A DNA stretch of 64,000 nucleotides from Trichuris trichiura (Eukaryota > Nematoda > Enoplea > Trichinellida > Trichuridae): NCBI GenBank assembly GCA_037903355.1, contig JBAJFE010000025.1, positions 1,116,001-1,180,000 of the forward strand, in the 5' to 3' direction. The position numbers and the translations under genes are program-made. A model generated the notes under the pieces. The model searched no databases, was not told the origin of the DNA, and was given only the letters and a program-made list of their open reading frames with translations. This document shows positions 24,094 through 35,119 of the stretch, piece by piece (the stretch's first letter is position 1; each line of letters opens with the position of its first letter).

Positions 24094-27000
24094 ATGGGAA
24101 ACTGCGCACGTTTTTCTACACTCATACTCCCACTGCTTATCGTCATCCTTAATGCTATGCCATCGTTGGGCGGTAACTCCTTTTTTTTACTTCTTTACCA
24201 TATAAGGATGTTATTTATTTATTTTTGTCTGCTTTTAATAGTTGCAGGAATAATTTTTTCCTTTAGATGAGATCAAAAATAAATGCGATCCATTGTCCGC
24301 CGCTATATTACTTCACTGCTTATCGCCTCTTGTGCAACAGAATGGAAAAGAGCCATTCCGTGGTGCCGGCATGCAGAGCGTCCAAGAAGAGGACGCGTGC
24401 CTTGCCTATGCCCAGTATAAGCGTTGTTCAAATGGGGAAATGCGTCGAAATTGTTACAACATGGTCAGCATTGTCGAGTCCATATACGGCTTCGTATGTC
24501 AGTCGGATGGCGAAGACAACGTTACATCGTCGCTCCAGTGCGTTCGTAGGTGAATTCATTTGCCAGGGAATGTGTTTATATGCAAATGTTTTTTAAAAAT
24601 TAACTTCTTTTGAAGAGTTGAACACCGGGAGGAGGTGTCCAAATGCTTAACGCAATTCGGAGAAAAGCTACGCCAATTATCCGACGGAAAAACCGACAGT
24701 CTTCAAGAGCACAACGATCTGCAATGCGCGGCTGTTCAGGAATTCACGTTTTGCGCTCAGGATTACTACGTGATCGCGTGCGGTCTTCACAGTTGGCTTT
24801 CTCAGCTAGAATTAATCAGGCGAGCCGCCGGGCTCACTTCCGACAATTGCGAACCTCCTCGGATGGTATCGTTGTCTACGCGTCGAAAGGATGGCAAGTA
24901 TAAGTTCACCATTTGCTGTACCTACGTTAATATGCAAATTTTCTCCGTCACTACATTACTACACGAACTGTCGATTGCATCAGGTTGTAGGTGATGTGCT
25001 CGACTAAGCGTGCAGTTTCCATTAATATTTTTTTGCTGAATGGAAGTTTGTACGCATAGGCGAGTTCGGTATTCAGCAGATATTTGCATAAAAGCCTTAA
25101 GAGCCGCTTAAGCTGAAAGACCGCTCCTTCTGTGCGCTGTCGGGAAGCGGTGCGTACACGTTTTTTTCTTCACGGCTGAAAAGATTCCCTTTCCTACCAA
25201 GTGAACATTGCCGTTGTCCCTTGTTTGTCTTGTTTGTCACATCTGAGTTAAAGGAGTGCATACTCGTCATGGCATAGTTCACCAAAAGGACAGTGGACAT
25301 TGTAAACTGGTTTACGTTTACATTGTCAAAATCCGCTGTTTTTTATGATCAACTTTAGACAGTCCGCTCAAGATGCAGTTGCCTACGCTTGGAATTTAAT
25401 AGCAGAAAAGATGATAGATATTAATGGACAATAAACTAACTTTATGCAAATTTGATTTCTAATAATAATAATAATAATAATAATAGTTGCAATAAGCGTG
25501 TGTGAGCCTTTTCTCACGAAAGCTATTTCGTCCCTTACTGATGCTGAGGAGCGAAGTTCAGTTGGCTAATGTAAATATGCAAATTTTCTTGTAGCTGCTA
25601 GGTGAAACTGCCTTTTATGGAAGTTCGAAGAGCGTACAGTCTTGTTAAGCGTATTGAATGCGCGTTCCTTCTTTTAGACAGGATAATCCCTCAATGCGAC
25701 ACGGTTGGGCATTGCAGTTGCCCGGATGGCTACTCCCTCCGTTCTCCGCACGAATGCGCAGGTACGCATCAATTGTTTTTTTTTGTGGTCGTGTTTTTTG
25801 AAGTCCTTGAAAATAGGGTGGTCCGTTAGGCTTAGCGAAAAACTTCTAATCGAATCGCCAGGACAGTTGACAGCTCTGGCGCCAAGTTTATTCAGCGTGG
25901 GGTAGTTGTCCTTGAAAAACGGAAAACGTTTTTGCCGCGCCTCAACATATGGTTGTAGACGAACTTTTCGTACCAGTTTTTCCGGGACAGAAACTTGACC
26001 AGACCGCAATAACCTCTTTTAACTGTTCATTTACGGTCACGTGGAAAAGCAGGTGCTCAAGGGCAACCTTTCCCGCTACTTTGAGCAGGAAAAAGCCTTT
26101 TCGAACAGCAGTTTATCGTTCGACAATGGTCTTCTAACTTGAGCATACTTTTACTGTTTATTTTGAACGGTGTTCGATATGCAGGTTCTTTTTCTATGTT
26201 TTTCAACCATCGTAACTTGTCCTCTTAATTGAAAAGACATCTTTTTCAAAAGGCGGTTACACTAGTTGCGTTCCGCCCGCCATGCATGCATTAGGAGGCT
26301 TAAGCTACCGGTCGCCTTTACGGAAGCTTTGGCCTCGGTAGGTCATCATAACAATTGGATACTGACCGGACAAAGAAAAAGGATTGGCGTCCGGCAGATC
26401 TTGGAAAGGTCAGCGCATTGTCGTTGGCGTCCTCCGTAAGTGACTCTCGTTTAGAACAATGGAACAGCTAAGAAAGGGCGTCCGCGTTAGCGTGCAAACT
26501 TTGCCTTAAGTAGATTTGGTCTGTTTGCTCCGTTTGTCGTCGTTCCTTTTGGTCGGTGTCCCGTCGCCTCTTGACCTCACTTTTTGCAGATGGATTACGG
26601 CGAAACAATTGTCAGCGAATAAATATTTTATAGCACGACAAGCCGTTTTTCGCTTGACCAACCGTCTCGTCGACCATCTGTTCTCTAATACGATAATCTT
26701 GTAGACCAAATAGGGCAGAATTGGCACGCATTGCAGCTGGTTTTTTTATGTACAGAATATGTTTCACATGGACAGTTACGGCGTTTTAAAATTGTTGTCA
26801 ACTCAACAGGTGGTCTCCATTAACAAAGACAACCTTTCCATTGATAGCCAATAATCGTAATATCGACAAGTCGCCTTATTTGGTCGAACAAGTATATGCT
26901 CCAATTTTTGGTGGTTCAAAAAAATTTGCATTCAACTCAATTAGCCTTTTCCAGGTTGACAAAGATACTCCAACAGACAGTATCCGCCTTGTTTGTCACT

Positions 27001-30000
27001 TGAAAGCGCTAATAAAAGCGCGCAGCGTAGAATGGGTGCAAAAAAATTTGCATATTTTATCTGCCTTCCGTCCGGACCGAAAAGGGCAAAGCAATTTTAA
27101 AATCATTCCCAAACATTGTTCTTGGCTCAGCGGAATGAGTTTGCACGGAGCTACACTAAGCTTGTTGCGAGCGAAATGAAATTGATTCTTTGAATTGGTC
27201 AGTTGAGGCAAAACATAGTCGAACCACCATTTCTCATCAACGTGTTTACGAATAGCTGTCGCGCGTACGTTCATTCATGTTGGCTAATTGAGAAGTTTTT
27301 TTCAATGAAATCGCTTGATTCAGAGTTCTATCTTTGCAACGAGTTTCTTTGCTTATGCTCAATTGGAGTGGCTTTTTTCATTCTCGAATTTACCTTTCCA
27401 AAAGGGCGGCAAAAATAGATCTCACGTATGCAGGCAGCTTTTCTTGCATTCTCTTTTTTTAAATAATAAAACAGCTTTCGAGCCTCCCTTTTTCGGCGAT
27501 GCAATGTTGAATGGACGATGTTTTAATTGCCGTAGCTCTTTTCAATAAGCGTAAATTCATTGAAGGAAAATTATGAATGGGTTCAACTGCAATTGATGGT
27601 AGATAATTTGGTCAAGCTTTCATTGTCGGTTTCGCAAAGCTCGAATTTGATGTTTACTTTCCATTGAGGCGAAGTAATTTTTTTGTTTGCACTATTATGC
27701 AAATAGCGACTACGTAACCCACTGAGTCGTAAAAGTCGTCGTCGTTGAGCGAACGCTGCATTGTTTGTTGGCTGGTTGATCGAACAAAACTTTGCTATTA
27801 ATTTTCGAGTGGTTGAAAAATGACCACAGCCGGCATTGATGTCCATCAGTTGCCGACTGTCGCCGCACTTTTTCCGGCAAATATATTCAAACTTTTACTT
27901 TACAATCCGAAGCGATCACTCATTTCACGCTTCATTCAGACTTATTCAATTCATTGTCGCTTGCAGAGTTTGCCGAATGGTTGAACATAGAATTAGCATG
28001 TAAAACAATAGCTGAAAAACTGTTTTTCCATTTTGGCTTGCAATAGTAACTATCCGTTGAAGCGTTTGCTTTCTATTGAGTTTTCGTCTACAGGCGCGCG
28101 GGACTTTCAATAGCTTTGTTGTATATAGATGGACGAACAACTTTGCATTTGCAACAGGCTTATTAGCGGAACGTGTTTTTGAAATTGGATGATCGCCGCC
28201 GCCGTACTGAGAGAGAGAGATTAACTGTCAACTTTGTTTTTGCGCAAAATGGGTCGACGCCAGTTCGAGCAGATTATAAATGTTACCGAAAGGCTTATAT
28301 TATGCTTTGATTTTGCTTCGTTCACTTAGCGTTGCGTGCAATTTTTCTCCATTGCTTGCTCGTGCCGTTATGATTGATGAACAGCCGCCGCCGTACTTAA
28401 CATACGTCGGCTGGTCGTGGTGGCCGATCGAACCTTTGGAGACAAGTTGCGCTCTTTTCTAGACGACCTATCAATCAACATGACAGTTGATCAAGGCTTA
28501 TTTCGAGCCGATCGCTTAATTGCCTTTTCCGTTCTTTGTTGAATGAAAATTTTCACTTTTGCTTGAAATATTCAAAAAAGGCCCAAAATCGCAACAGGCA
28601 ACGTTGCGACAACGGCGCATCCTTTGTTCAACCCAAAAAGGGCGCCAATTTTCAAAACGCGATCCCTTAGCCAATTCCCAGTACGCGCGCGGGCTGCGCT
28701 TTACTCTTTTCTTCCTCGCTTGAATATGCTATTTTGCCGCGTAGACATTGACGAATGTTCGTCGGCCGTTCCGCCATGCTCGCAAAGGTGTTTGAACACT
28801 GCCGGCTCCTATAAGTGCCTTTGCGACGAAAGGTACTTTCTGGCCGCTCAGGATGGTCACTCGTGCATTCATAAGGATTCAAGTAAAATAACAATAAAAA
28901 CATACAATAATTCGACAATTCGACTTGAACATCTTTAGACATATGGTTATTTTTCGCTCATGGTCAAAGCTTGTGGAATATCTCGTTGGACGGAAAGAAT
29001 TTCCAACTATTGCGCGGGGGTATTCAAAAGGCAGCTATGCTTGACGTGGACTACAAGGCGAGCCTCTTTTGGCCCCATAGTGACCACAAAGTTTTTGTTA
29101 GTCTCTGTCCATACTTTGCAGGAACAAATGCTTTACTACGTCGACGTCGGGGCGGACAAGTTGGAAAGGATCAAATTCCACGGCGCCTTTCCGCAAACTA
29201 TTCAAGACGGCGGCATTGCCGGCACCGAAGGAGTGGGTGTCGACTGGATCGGTCGAAAGTTGTACATGGCCAAAGGGTCCGATCTGATTGTCCAACAATT
29301 GGACGGTCGTCATCGACTGACTCTTTATCGGAACGTATTCAAATTGCCGCGCGCCTTGGTAGTCCATCCGCAGTCGGCGTAAGTTGATTGGCGGATTTTG
29401 AATTTTAAAAAAATTTTCATATTTTCAACAAGCTTCCTTTTTTTTCCTTGCAGATACGTGTTCAACTCGGACTGGGGCGTCCAAGCGTTTATCAGCAAGG
29501 CGGCTATGGACGGCAGCTCCTTTAAGCGTATCGTCACAACTGGACTTGCTTGGCCAAACGGTCTAACCGTTGACCATTACGCTGATCGTCTCTACTGGGC
29601 CGACGCCTTTTTGGACATTATCGAGTAGGCGAAATGGTCACTCACTCTGTTGACTAAATATAAGCTTCAATATGGGCTTCAATTGCTACGAAAAAAAGCA
29701 CACAGACTAAATATTCTTACGTTCGCTGCTTTGTTTAGGTCGTCCGATTTGGAAGGTCGCTCGCGTCGCGTTGTTTTGAAGGATACGAACTCGATACCGC
29801 ACGTATTCGGTTTGGCAGTTGCCGACGAGCACTTGTACTGGACCGATTGGACCTTCAGGGGCATTATGAGGTGCAACAAGCTAAATGGGCGCAACGTGAC
29901 GTTGGTTGCTCAAACTGCTCTTCTGCCGTACGACTTGAAATTATGTCACGCAGCCGCACAGCCGGAAGGTAGATGATGATCCTCGATGATGCCTTGAGCA

Positions 30001-30459
30001 ATTCCCAAGTTGTAGCCGACAGCCGCGGGTGCGCTTTGAACAACGGCCGTTGCGAACAGTTATGCCTTCTGTCACCCAATGGCCACGGTCGATGCGCTTG
30101 CGCGGACGGATTTCGCCTGGCCAGCGATCATCGCGTTTGTATAGCCAACTGTACAGCCGATCAAATCGCCTGTTTGGGCGACAACGCCAAATGTATCAGT
30201 CGTATATACTGGTGCGACGGTACTGGTCATTGCGCCAACATGGAAGACGAACGAGACTGCCGTAACTAACTTGGAAGACTTTTTTTTTCCTTTCCGTAAA
30301 AGGAGCGCCCTTTTCTTTCTTCCAGCTCGGCGCATATGCAGCGTTGGACAATTTCAATGCCACAGCGGCGATGGCTGCTTGGCAGCTCACCAAATCTGCG
30401 ACGGAGTGAACCATTGCACCGACCGTTCGGACGAGAAGTACTGCGGACAACGTTTGTGA
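24094..30459 (+). CDS. secreted mosaic protein: Cys-rich domain, EGF, YWTD propeller, EGF, two LDLa
   Basis: An LDL-receptor-related mosaic. Exons 24094-24172, 24267-24549, 24616-24897, 25682-25761, 28745-28882, 28939-29096, 29122-29378, 29454-29624, 29739-29968, 30016-30261 and 30326-30459 chain in perfect phase into about 685 residues. Order: signal peptide ([20 protein letters not shown]); a cysteine-rich region of about 180 residues with helical spacing ([35 protein letters not shown]), reminiscent of nematode CPG4 or DUF19 domains; the end of an EGF ([16 protein letters not shown]); a calcium-binding EGF ([16 protein letters not shown]); a YWTD beta-propeller (LYYVDV, LYMAKG, LYWADA, LYWTDW); an EGF ([19 protein letters not shown]); and two LDLa modules ([32 protein letters not shown]) with Ca-binding acidic residues. 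It stops directly after the last LDLa, with no membrane segment. Family members bind extracellular ligands. The join of the Cys-rich part to the EGF spans a 784-base intron and rests on phase only; two genes are possible. Confidence 0.72.
25461..25485. repeat. (AAT)n microsatellite
   Basis: An uninterrupted trinucleotide run in the intron of the mosaic YWTD gene, just downstream of an ATGCAAAT element. Confidence 0.9.
25762..28744 (+). other. 3-kb intron of the mosaic YWTD gene
   Basis: This intron is far longer than the 25-115-base introns in the 3' half of the same gene. It contains several open frames on both strands (for example 25674-26009 minus, 26841-27179 plus), none with EGF, LDLa or YWTD cysteine/aspartate patterns. 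It holds three ATGCAAAT/ATTTGCAT elements (26924, 27046, 27697). Missed exons or a nested gene remain possible. Confidence 0.4.
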
Positions 30460-30976
30460 GAAGAATGGAATACGAAGCCTCGTTTTGCCTATACGGAAGT
30501 GTCGCTTGATTAACAAATCTCGCAACAGTGTATGACGGTAACGAAAATAACAGGACTGCCGTTTATTTTTTCGTCGCAACAAGTCGCCCTGCGCCAACAA
30601 CAGCACAATGCGAAGACGCACAGACGGGTGGGGGCAGTGCGCGACGGCTATATGCTTCGTGTATGATCATCATCATCTCACACGCTGATACATCATATAC
30701 ATATGTGTACGTACGTATACCAACCGATAGGCGGTTAAAAGTGACAGAGACTAACGATCTGTGGCGGCTCGGCGATTAGGTCGATCAATTAATCGACGTC
30801 CAAGTTTATCGACAAAATCCGGTCGCGGAGAAGGACGAGCAAAAATCCCGACCGCGACGCGAGTATACGGCAAGAAAGAGACGGACGGAAAGTGGGCAGG
30901 AAGGTAAAAAAAAAGGGCAAAGAGAAAGAGAGAGAGATAGAGCGAGCATAGGACAGAGAATAGGCGGCGACGCGAG
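30460..30976. other. spacer between convergent genes
   Basis: Both flanking genes end here. An open plus-strand frame (30528-30779) could be an alternative 3' exon of the mosaic gene, but it has no domain. A purine-rich tract (30905-30950) lies in the presumptive Frizzled 3' UTR. I see no clear AATAAA close to either stop. Confidence 0.5.
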
Positions 30977-33067
30977 TTAAAGGGCGCCCAGCGCGGTGGC
31001 TCCCAAAGGGGGAGGAGGCGGCGGCGGTTGGGTTGGTACCAACTGACGGTCAGCGGCGCCACCTCGACAACAGGAGCAACGATATAGGTAAAAGTTTTGC
31101 CAACTGTCGATCGTTTTGCTGGACCATATCCAAAAGCCGCTCGTTATACCGACAACCAAAGTCATCAGGTACTTAAGCATAAAGGCGACAAACTCCGGCT
31201 TTGGCAACTGACCATTGTTGGCTCCACCAATGGACCACGGTATACGCGGGCACGAAGCCGGGAAGCCGAACAACGATTTTGTCGACGGATTGCGACACTG
31301 CATGTCGTACCAGGTGACCATCCACTGGGTGAACTTGGTCACTTGAATCAAATCGCAGGCGATCAAGCATAGCGCCGGCACCGTGTACAGCACGCTGAAG
31401 ACGCTGATGCGAATGATCAACTTTTCAAGTTTTTCAATTTTGCCGCCGTCATGCTTCATGAACTTTCGTATTTTGATCAGCGATATGAAGCCGGCAACCA
31501 AGAAGAACGTGCCCAACGTTAGGCAAATGAACAAGGGCAGCAGTACGAAGACGCGGCGCGTTTCGGGATCCCAATTGCCGACGGAACATATGCCGCTAAG
31601 GACATCGCCGTCGATGCTCTGCGTTGCGAGCACGACGATCATAAGGACGGCCGGTAGGCCCCAGGCGGTCAAGTGAAAATAGTGACTTTTCGATTCGATC
31701 GCTTCGTGACCCCACTTGAGGCCGGCGGCCAAAAACCACGTCACATTCAAAACAATCCACCAAACGCTCGAAGCAATTGTGAAGTAATACTCGATGATGG
31801 CTAAAATTGTGCAAGCCGAACTGCGAGCGCCCTGACGAATAACGGATATGATGATTGGTTCGTCTAGATTAGGAGAAACTCCATTTGAAGAAGAGGACAA
31901 AAACGACGACGACGAGGAAGAAGAAGAAGAAGAGTGAGATGTTGGCCAGTTAGCCATCACATCTTCGACTGGATCAATGCGACCTACGAGTACGGCATTT
32001 GCGTTAGCGGTCGTTGAGGCGTCGTGAAAGCCCAAACGTCGACAGGCAATGCTATCGCGCGAGACGAAGCCGACAATGTAGACGATGGAAATGATGAAAT
32101 AGCAGCCGGACAAACAAATGATTGGTCTTTCGGGATACCGGAAACGACGCATATCGACAAGGAAGGTGAGCACGGTGAATAGCGTGCTGGCAGCGCACAT
32201 AACGGACCAGACACCAATCCAGACGCGCACAATTTCAACTTCTTGCCGAGAGAAGAACATATGATCGCAGGGCAGCACACACTGGCGCAAAATTTCGTCG
32301 CCGACACGCACCTGGTACTCACTTACGTCCTTTGTGGTCAATTGAAGCCGTCGGGGACACTGGTAGGAAGCGCCGCCGCCGCCGGCAGTTGTACTACCAT
32401 TTGAATCGCCTTGAAAAAACCACAAATCCGGCGAAGCAGCTGTACTATACCTTGAAGGCAATGGAACAAAGTCGACCGATGGACGTTGCGTTGAATGGGT
32501 TTTATTCTCTCCGACGCACAGACCTTCCTCGGGAAATTTTTCGCAATTCAACGTGTCCGGCCATTGAAAGCCGAAACGATTCATCAACATTTCGCAGCCG
32601 TTCTTTGCCGACAAGCAGAGGTGACGACACGGAGGTATCGGCTCTTCGAGTACGGTGCATACGGGAGCGTACATGGTGCAAAGGAAGAATTTCAAATCGG
32701 CGCTGCATCGTATTTTGATCAGAGGAAAGAATTGATGGACTTCAAGGCCGGCGTCCTCCTGTTTTGCATGATTGAGCAGATTTGGAAAAATTGTCATATT
32801 GTACTCGATGTCCTGACACAACGGGATCGTGATTGGTTCGCATTTTGAATTGGGCGGCGCGCCAGGACCGCCAAAGTGGTACGGATCGCTGACGACGACG
32901 CTGCCGGGGTCCGCTCCATTGGCAAAGGCGTACAGTAGACCGACAACGACGACCGATAGCGCGAGATGGAGGAAGTGCAGCGGCGAAGACGACGACGACA
33001 ACGACGGCAAAACGAGGCGCGGCGGCGGCGACTCAACAACGACGCGCAACATAGAAGCAACAACCAA
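30977..33067 (-). CDS. Frizzled Wnt receptor, coding region in one exon
   Basis: A seven-pass Wnt receptor signalling through Dishevelled. The 696-codon frame is uninterrupted. A hydrophobic N-terminal segment (about 31-50) precedes the cysteine-rich Wnt-binding domain (about 76-184), which has [30 protein letters not shown] and PPCRHLC with the expected cysteine pattern. After a Gly/Ser linker come TM1 (about 283-305), TM2 (314-335), TM3 (418-440), TM4 (463-482), TM5 (505-530), TM6 (549-573) and TM7 (625-649). The Dishevelled-binding KTxxxW motif is intact as KTIDSW (651-656). The first extracellular loop between TM2 and TM3 is enlarged by some 50 residues, including a serine run. The tail is short, has seven consecutive prolines and ends in ATALGAL, without the ETxV-type PDZ ligand of FZD1/2/7. 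The lack of introns contrasts with its neighbours. Overall closest in feel to the FZD1/2/7 class, not resolved further. Confidence 0.97.
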   Translation of the reverse strand: MVVASMLRVVVESPPPRLVLPSLSSSSSPLHFLHLALSVVVVGLLYAFANGADPGSVVVSDPYHFGGPGAPPNSKCEPITIPLCQDIEYNMTIFPNLLNHAKQEDAGLEVHQFFPLIKIRCSADLKFFLCTMYAPVCTVLEEPIPPCRHLCLSAKNGCEMLMNRFGFQWPDTLNCEKFPEEGLCVGENKTHSTQRPSVDFVPLPSRYSTAASPDLWFFQGDSNGSTTAGGGGASYQCPRRLQLTTKDVSEYQVRVGDEILRQCVLPCDHMFFSRQEVEIVRVWIGVWSVMCAASTLFTVLTFLVDMRRFRYPERPIICLSGCYFIISIVYIVGFVSRDSIACRRLGFHDASTTANANAVLVGRIDPVEDVMANWPTSHSSSSSSSSSSFLSSSSNGVSPNLDEPIIISVIRQGARSSACTILAIIEYYFTIASSVWWIVLNVTWFLAAGLKWGHEAIESKSHYFHLTAWGLPAVLMIVVLATQSIDGDVLSGICSVGNWDPETRRVFVLLPLFICLTLGTFFLVAGFISLIKIRKFMKHDGGKIEKLEKLIIRISVFSVLYTVPALCLIACDLIQVTKFTQWMVTWYDMQCRNPSTKSLFGFPASCPRIPWSIGGANNGQLPKPEFVAFMLKYLMTLVVGITSGFWIWSSKTIDSWQNFYLYRCSCCRGGAADRQLVPTQPPPPPPPLGATALGAL

Positions 33068-35119
33068 CTGCCTTATGCACTAGCAACTCCATAGAAGTAT
33101 AAAAGCGTCAATTACAGCGCGCGCACGCGCGCACTGGTCGACCGTAATCCCAATTACGCTCCGGCAACCAAGCTGCGCGACCAACAACTACGACAATGGC
33201 AAAGATGACACAACGAACTTCAACGACCACCGACCGAACAATAATGCCAATAACAGTACTCAATTATGTATATGCAGGTTTTACGTGTACTGTACTCAGC
33301 TAAGCTTCAATTCAACCGCCTAAGCTGCCTGAGCGTACACTAGCTGGCTTTGCAAAAGTTTTTGACGCGCGCTAAATATAGCAATGCTGAGCTGTGGGTA
33401 AAAGTTAAATTTTTTTTTAAAAAAAATTACTTACCGTCAGCCCCGCGACGACGAAGTCGTTAGCATAAGAAGTCGAACAATAGCCGGCCTAGCGTCGGCT
33501 ACTGTTATTGAAGGAAGCTGAAAAAGTTGGAGACAAAAAATTATTGAAGGCAGTTGGCCGAGCTTGCGAGCTTGTCCATTCAAGCCTGTAGCAGCGCGTT
33601 TTCAATTGTTGGCGCGCGACGCAGGCGACGGCCCATTTGCCTATTTTGGTTAGCGATCTGCCGCGCTGACCATCGTGTCGCGTTGGCAAGTCATTTGCAT
33701 ATGCCGGAAAAGGCGGCATGTTGCGTTCAAGTGTTTTCCGGCGAACGGAAGTCCTTCAACTACGCTTCCGCTTTTCCGGACATCTCCTGTAGTGATTAAT
33801 CACCCTTCCAACTGATCGATAAACTGGCTGGCATGAATTTAAATAAAAACGGGGTCATTTTAGCCAAAACTGTCACTTCGACATGACCGAGAAATTGCGT
33901 AGCTGAAAAACAAGCAAATTGCTAAGTTAAAAAAAACACTGGCTGTATATTTCCTTCTGAGAAGAATTTGTTTGCTTTGAAATGTTTTTCCTGGCTTTAG
34001 TTGATTCAATATAGCCAACTGGCTACGCAAGAAACCTTGCTTTCATGGGAAATTTAAAAACGTACCTGAAAACACTTTAAATATTCATCTGCTAATGCGA
34101 ACTATTTCAAATTTTGCCGGTTTCGGCTGGATTTTACCGTCTGCAGACGGCTAGTATTGCTTATATTTTGTTTCGCAGCCATTCGAACTCTTTTGTTTTA
34201 CCGTTTCAACGTTAGAGCTCTATAACTCGCATAAAAAAGACTTAAGGCGTACTGTATGCGTTGATTACTTTCACTTGAAATGCCGATAAACTAATAATTA
34301 TTAATTCCAAAAAGGTTGAAATGGCTATAGAATTGATCGTGAAGCGGGCACGAGCGACATAACATCCTACGATAGAATAACATTTGAAAGTAATGAATTT
34401 TTACCATCGTAAACGCGGTAATTTACTACACGAGTCGCGCTGCTTACAGAAGTCCACGGAAATCTCATTTAAAACTATGAAGCAAAAGTGACTCAAAAAG
34501 AAGATGTTAAAACTTTATTCGATGACGGGAGTTGTTATTTTGTATAAGCAACTTGACGCAGAGAAAAAAAATGACCAAGTAATGCCCTTTCATTTTTACT
34601 ATCATTTCTTATACGAAAAAAGCTAATTCCAACCTTTATGGTCACTTTTTTCCATACATACGCTGGGTAAAGCTACGTCATGGGGATTACTGTAATGCTG
34701 AATAACTAAAAATTCGTCTTTCTAGCCCTAACGTTTGAATATTTACAATTCGATAGTTAAAAGTCCACTCATATTCTTCTAGTTACTTAGTTGTTACGAT
34801 TGGGCAAGTTCAGTAATCGATAAGCAAGCAAGACGGCAAATCGCTAGTAAAAATATCTTTTTAAAAAATAATTTTGCGACGTTTTGCAAGTGCACGAAGG
34901 TTGTTACTTGCATTTTTAATTTTCAGCTTTGGAAATGAGCTAGTCAACATTATTCTACCCTGCGCATGATGTTTCGCGTACTGTAAATAAGGTGCACAGT
35001 TGGTCCTGGCGCTTCGACTTGTCGCAGCTTTTCTTAAGCGCCGAAGGTAGAAGCGTTTTTTAAGCCATATCGTTGCTTACTGCCATAAAGCAAAAGATCA
35101 AACAGCGTTCGGTCTAATT
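33068..35119. other. divergent intergenic region between Frizzled and NOP58
   Basis: Must contain the promoters of both genes, which are transcribed away from each other. An alternating GC/GCAC run (about 33116-33134) lies some 50 bases upstream of the Frizzled start. One ATTTGCAT octamer is at 33693. No coding exon is supported. Confidence 0.5.

Noticed and set aside
30528..30779. Extra 3' exon of the mosaic gene
   Set aside because: It fits only with a weak GTTTGT donor; the strong GTGAGA donor leads to an immediate stop, and reading through without splicing stops at 30459.
32502..32848. Open frames opposite the Frizzled cysteine-rich domain
   Set aside because: Shadows of the Frizzled coding strand in GC-richer DNA.
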